Part shown: positions 63,490 through 64,000 of the stretch, piece after piece
Layout: each line of letters begins with the position of its first letter
Numbering within the stretch: position 1 is the stretch's first letter
From: Edolisoma coerulescens
Lineage: Eukaryota > Chordata > Aves > Passeriformes > Campephagidae
NCBI GenBank assembly: GCA_013397115.1
Contig: VWZW01004136.1
Span: 62,001-126,000, forward strand
DNA: 64,000 nucleotides
Direction: 5' to 3'
Program-made: the position numbers and the translations under genes
The notes under the pieces: generated by a model
Told to the model about the DNA's origin: nothing
Seen by the model: only the letters and a program-made list of their open reading frames with translations
The model's database searches: none

Positions 63490-64000
63490 TGTGGTGACCC
63501 AGCCCGCCTTTTCCTTTAATAAAGATGTTAATTGGGTGGATTTTCCTGCCAGGGACAGTGGCTCGGAGGATGAGCCAGATGCTGTCACCCTGGGCGGGGT
63601 TGAAGGCGGTGCTGGGGTCTGACTGCACCCCCGAGTCTCCTTGTGTGTGGGAGCCTCCTCCCCCGAGTTTCCACCCCATTTCAGTATATGGAGTTGTGTT
63701 CTGGAATGTTCTTCGGTTCTGTTACCCTCGTTGGTTTGTTTGTATTTGTCCCTCCCTAAGCCTTTTGCCAGTGGTCCCCTGTCATGTCCCGTCATTCCCC
63801 TATTGGTTTATTCCCTTGTTTCTCCCCTTTTTCTGTGTCCCATTTAAGCCTGTGTAACGGTCATTTGGGGCTCTTTGCGGCATTCCCTGGGGAAATAAAC
63901 CTGGACTGCTGCTGCCACAAAGCACCCTTCCCTCATCCATTGCCTCCACGGGTTGCTACGCTTACAACGGCTGCTGCCAGCTCCTCTGTGAGCCTCACAG
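63490..64000 (+). mobile_element. Endogenous retrovirus LTR, 5' portion, runs off the window
   Basis: A sharp change from AT-rich DNA to GC- and CpG-rich sequence begins at TGTGGTGACCC (63490), the TG start expected of an LTR. The block has promoter-like layout in the right order: an inverted CCAAT box (ATTGG near 63801), a TATA-like CATTTAAG at 63841, and AATAAA at 63894-63899 about 50 bases on, giving U3 then R in plus orientation. At least 511 bp are present and no terminal CA with a following primer-binding site is seen before the window ends. The roughly 14 CpGs suggest a fairly young insertion, since methylated CpGs decay with age. The 110-111-codon frames on both strands reflect low stop density in GC-rich DNA and are not gag. 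It could be a solo LTR or the 5' LTR of a provirus. Confidence 0.72.
63894..63899 (+). promoter_or_regulatory. Polyadenylation signal of the LTR
   Basis: AATAAA lies about 46 bases after the end of the TATA-like box, the spacing expected when R carries the poly-A signal of a retroviral LTR. It supports the plus orientation. Confidence 0.6.

Noticed and set aside
63443..63857. Frames of 78-111 codons on both strands at the right edge, considered as genes
   Set aside because: They lie within the LTR, where GC-rich sequence lowers stop frequency; LTRs do not normally carry such genes.
1..64000. CRISPR arrays, operons, phage or bacterial defence systems
   Set aside because: No spaced identical repeats, no long coding frames, and clear vertebrate retroelements throughout.

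Overview
The window looks like nuclear DNA from a bird, most likely a member of the Neoaves. The evidence is AT-rich single-copy sequence, CR1 LINE copies whose 3' ends carry the avian ATTCTATGAT-type terminus (near 3060) or a diverged form of it (near 40657), and a retroviral LTR with avian-style composition at the right edge. No prokaryotic, organellar or plasmid feature is present. I see no protein-coding gene that I can name, no tRNA, rRNA or snRNA, and no CRISPR array. Open frames are short (137 codons at most), lack recognisable domains, and occur on both strands at about the density expected by chance. The best reading is an intergenic stretch or the inside of a very long intron.

Layout. 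1-3.06 kb is featureless. A short CR1 3' tail lies at 3060-3232 on the minus strand. 3.2-19.4 kb is AT-rich with minor microsatellites and one G-quadruplex motif (16583). 19.44-19.69 kb is an abrupt GC- and CpG-rich island of unknown origin. 20.4-31.8 kb is AT-rich with a 20-bp AT palindrome and a possible 63-nt exon. 31.87-32.31 kb is a very old CR1 fragment carrying decayed reverse-transcriptase motifs. 32.3-40.6 kb is featureless apart from a (TTTC)n tract and one exon-like block. 40.66-41.49 kb is a larger, younger CR1 copy holding a frameshifted ORF2 C-terminus. 45.6-46.2 kb is GC-rich, LTR-like sequence with a 34-37 bp tandem repeat. 46.4-46.7 kb holds a perfect 20-bp palindrome beside a CRE-like octamer, and a second G-quadruplex motif. 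53.35-53.76 kb is the longest open frame. 59.6-61.1 kb holds an exon-like block and two palindromes. 61.945-61.987 kb is a poly-T tract containing a 15-N gap. 63.49-64.0 kb is the 5' portion of a plus-strand LTR that runs off the window.

Nothing here forms a working multi-gene system. Most of what I can explain is retrotransposon and retrovirus debris. The items most worth a second look are the LTR at the right edge, which may lead into a provirus, the ancient CR1, the unexplained GC islands, and a few exon-like blocks with good splice-site flanks. All comparisons to repeat families are from memory of their consensus features; no search was run.
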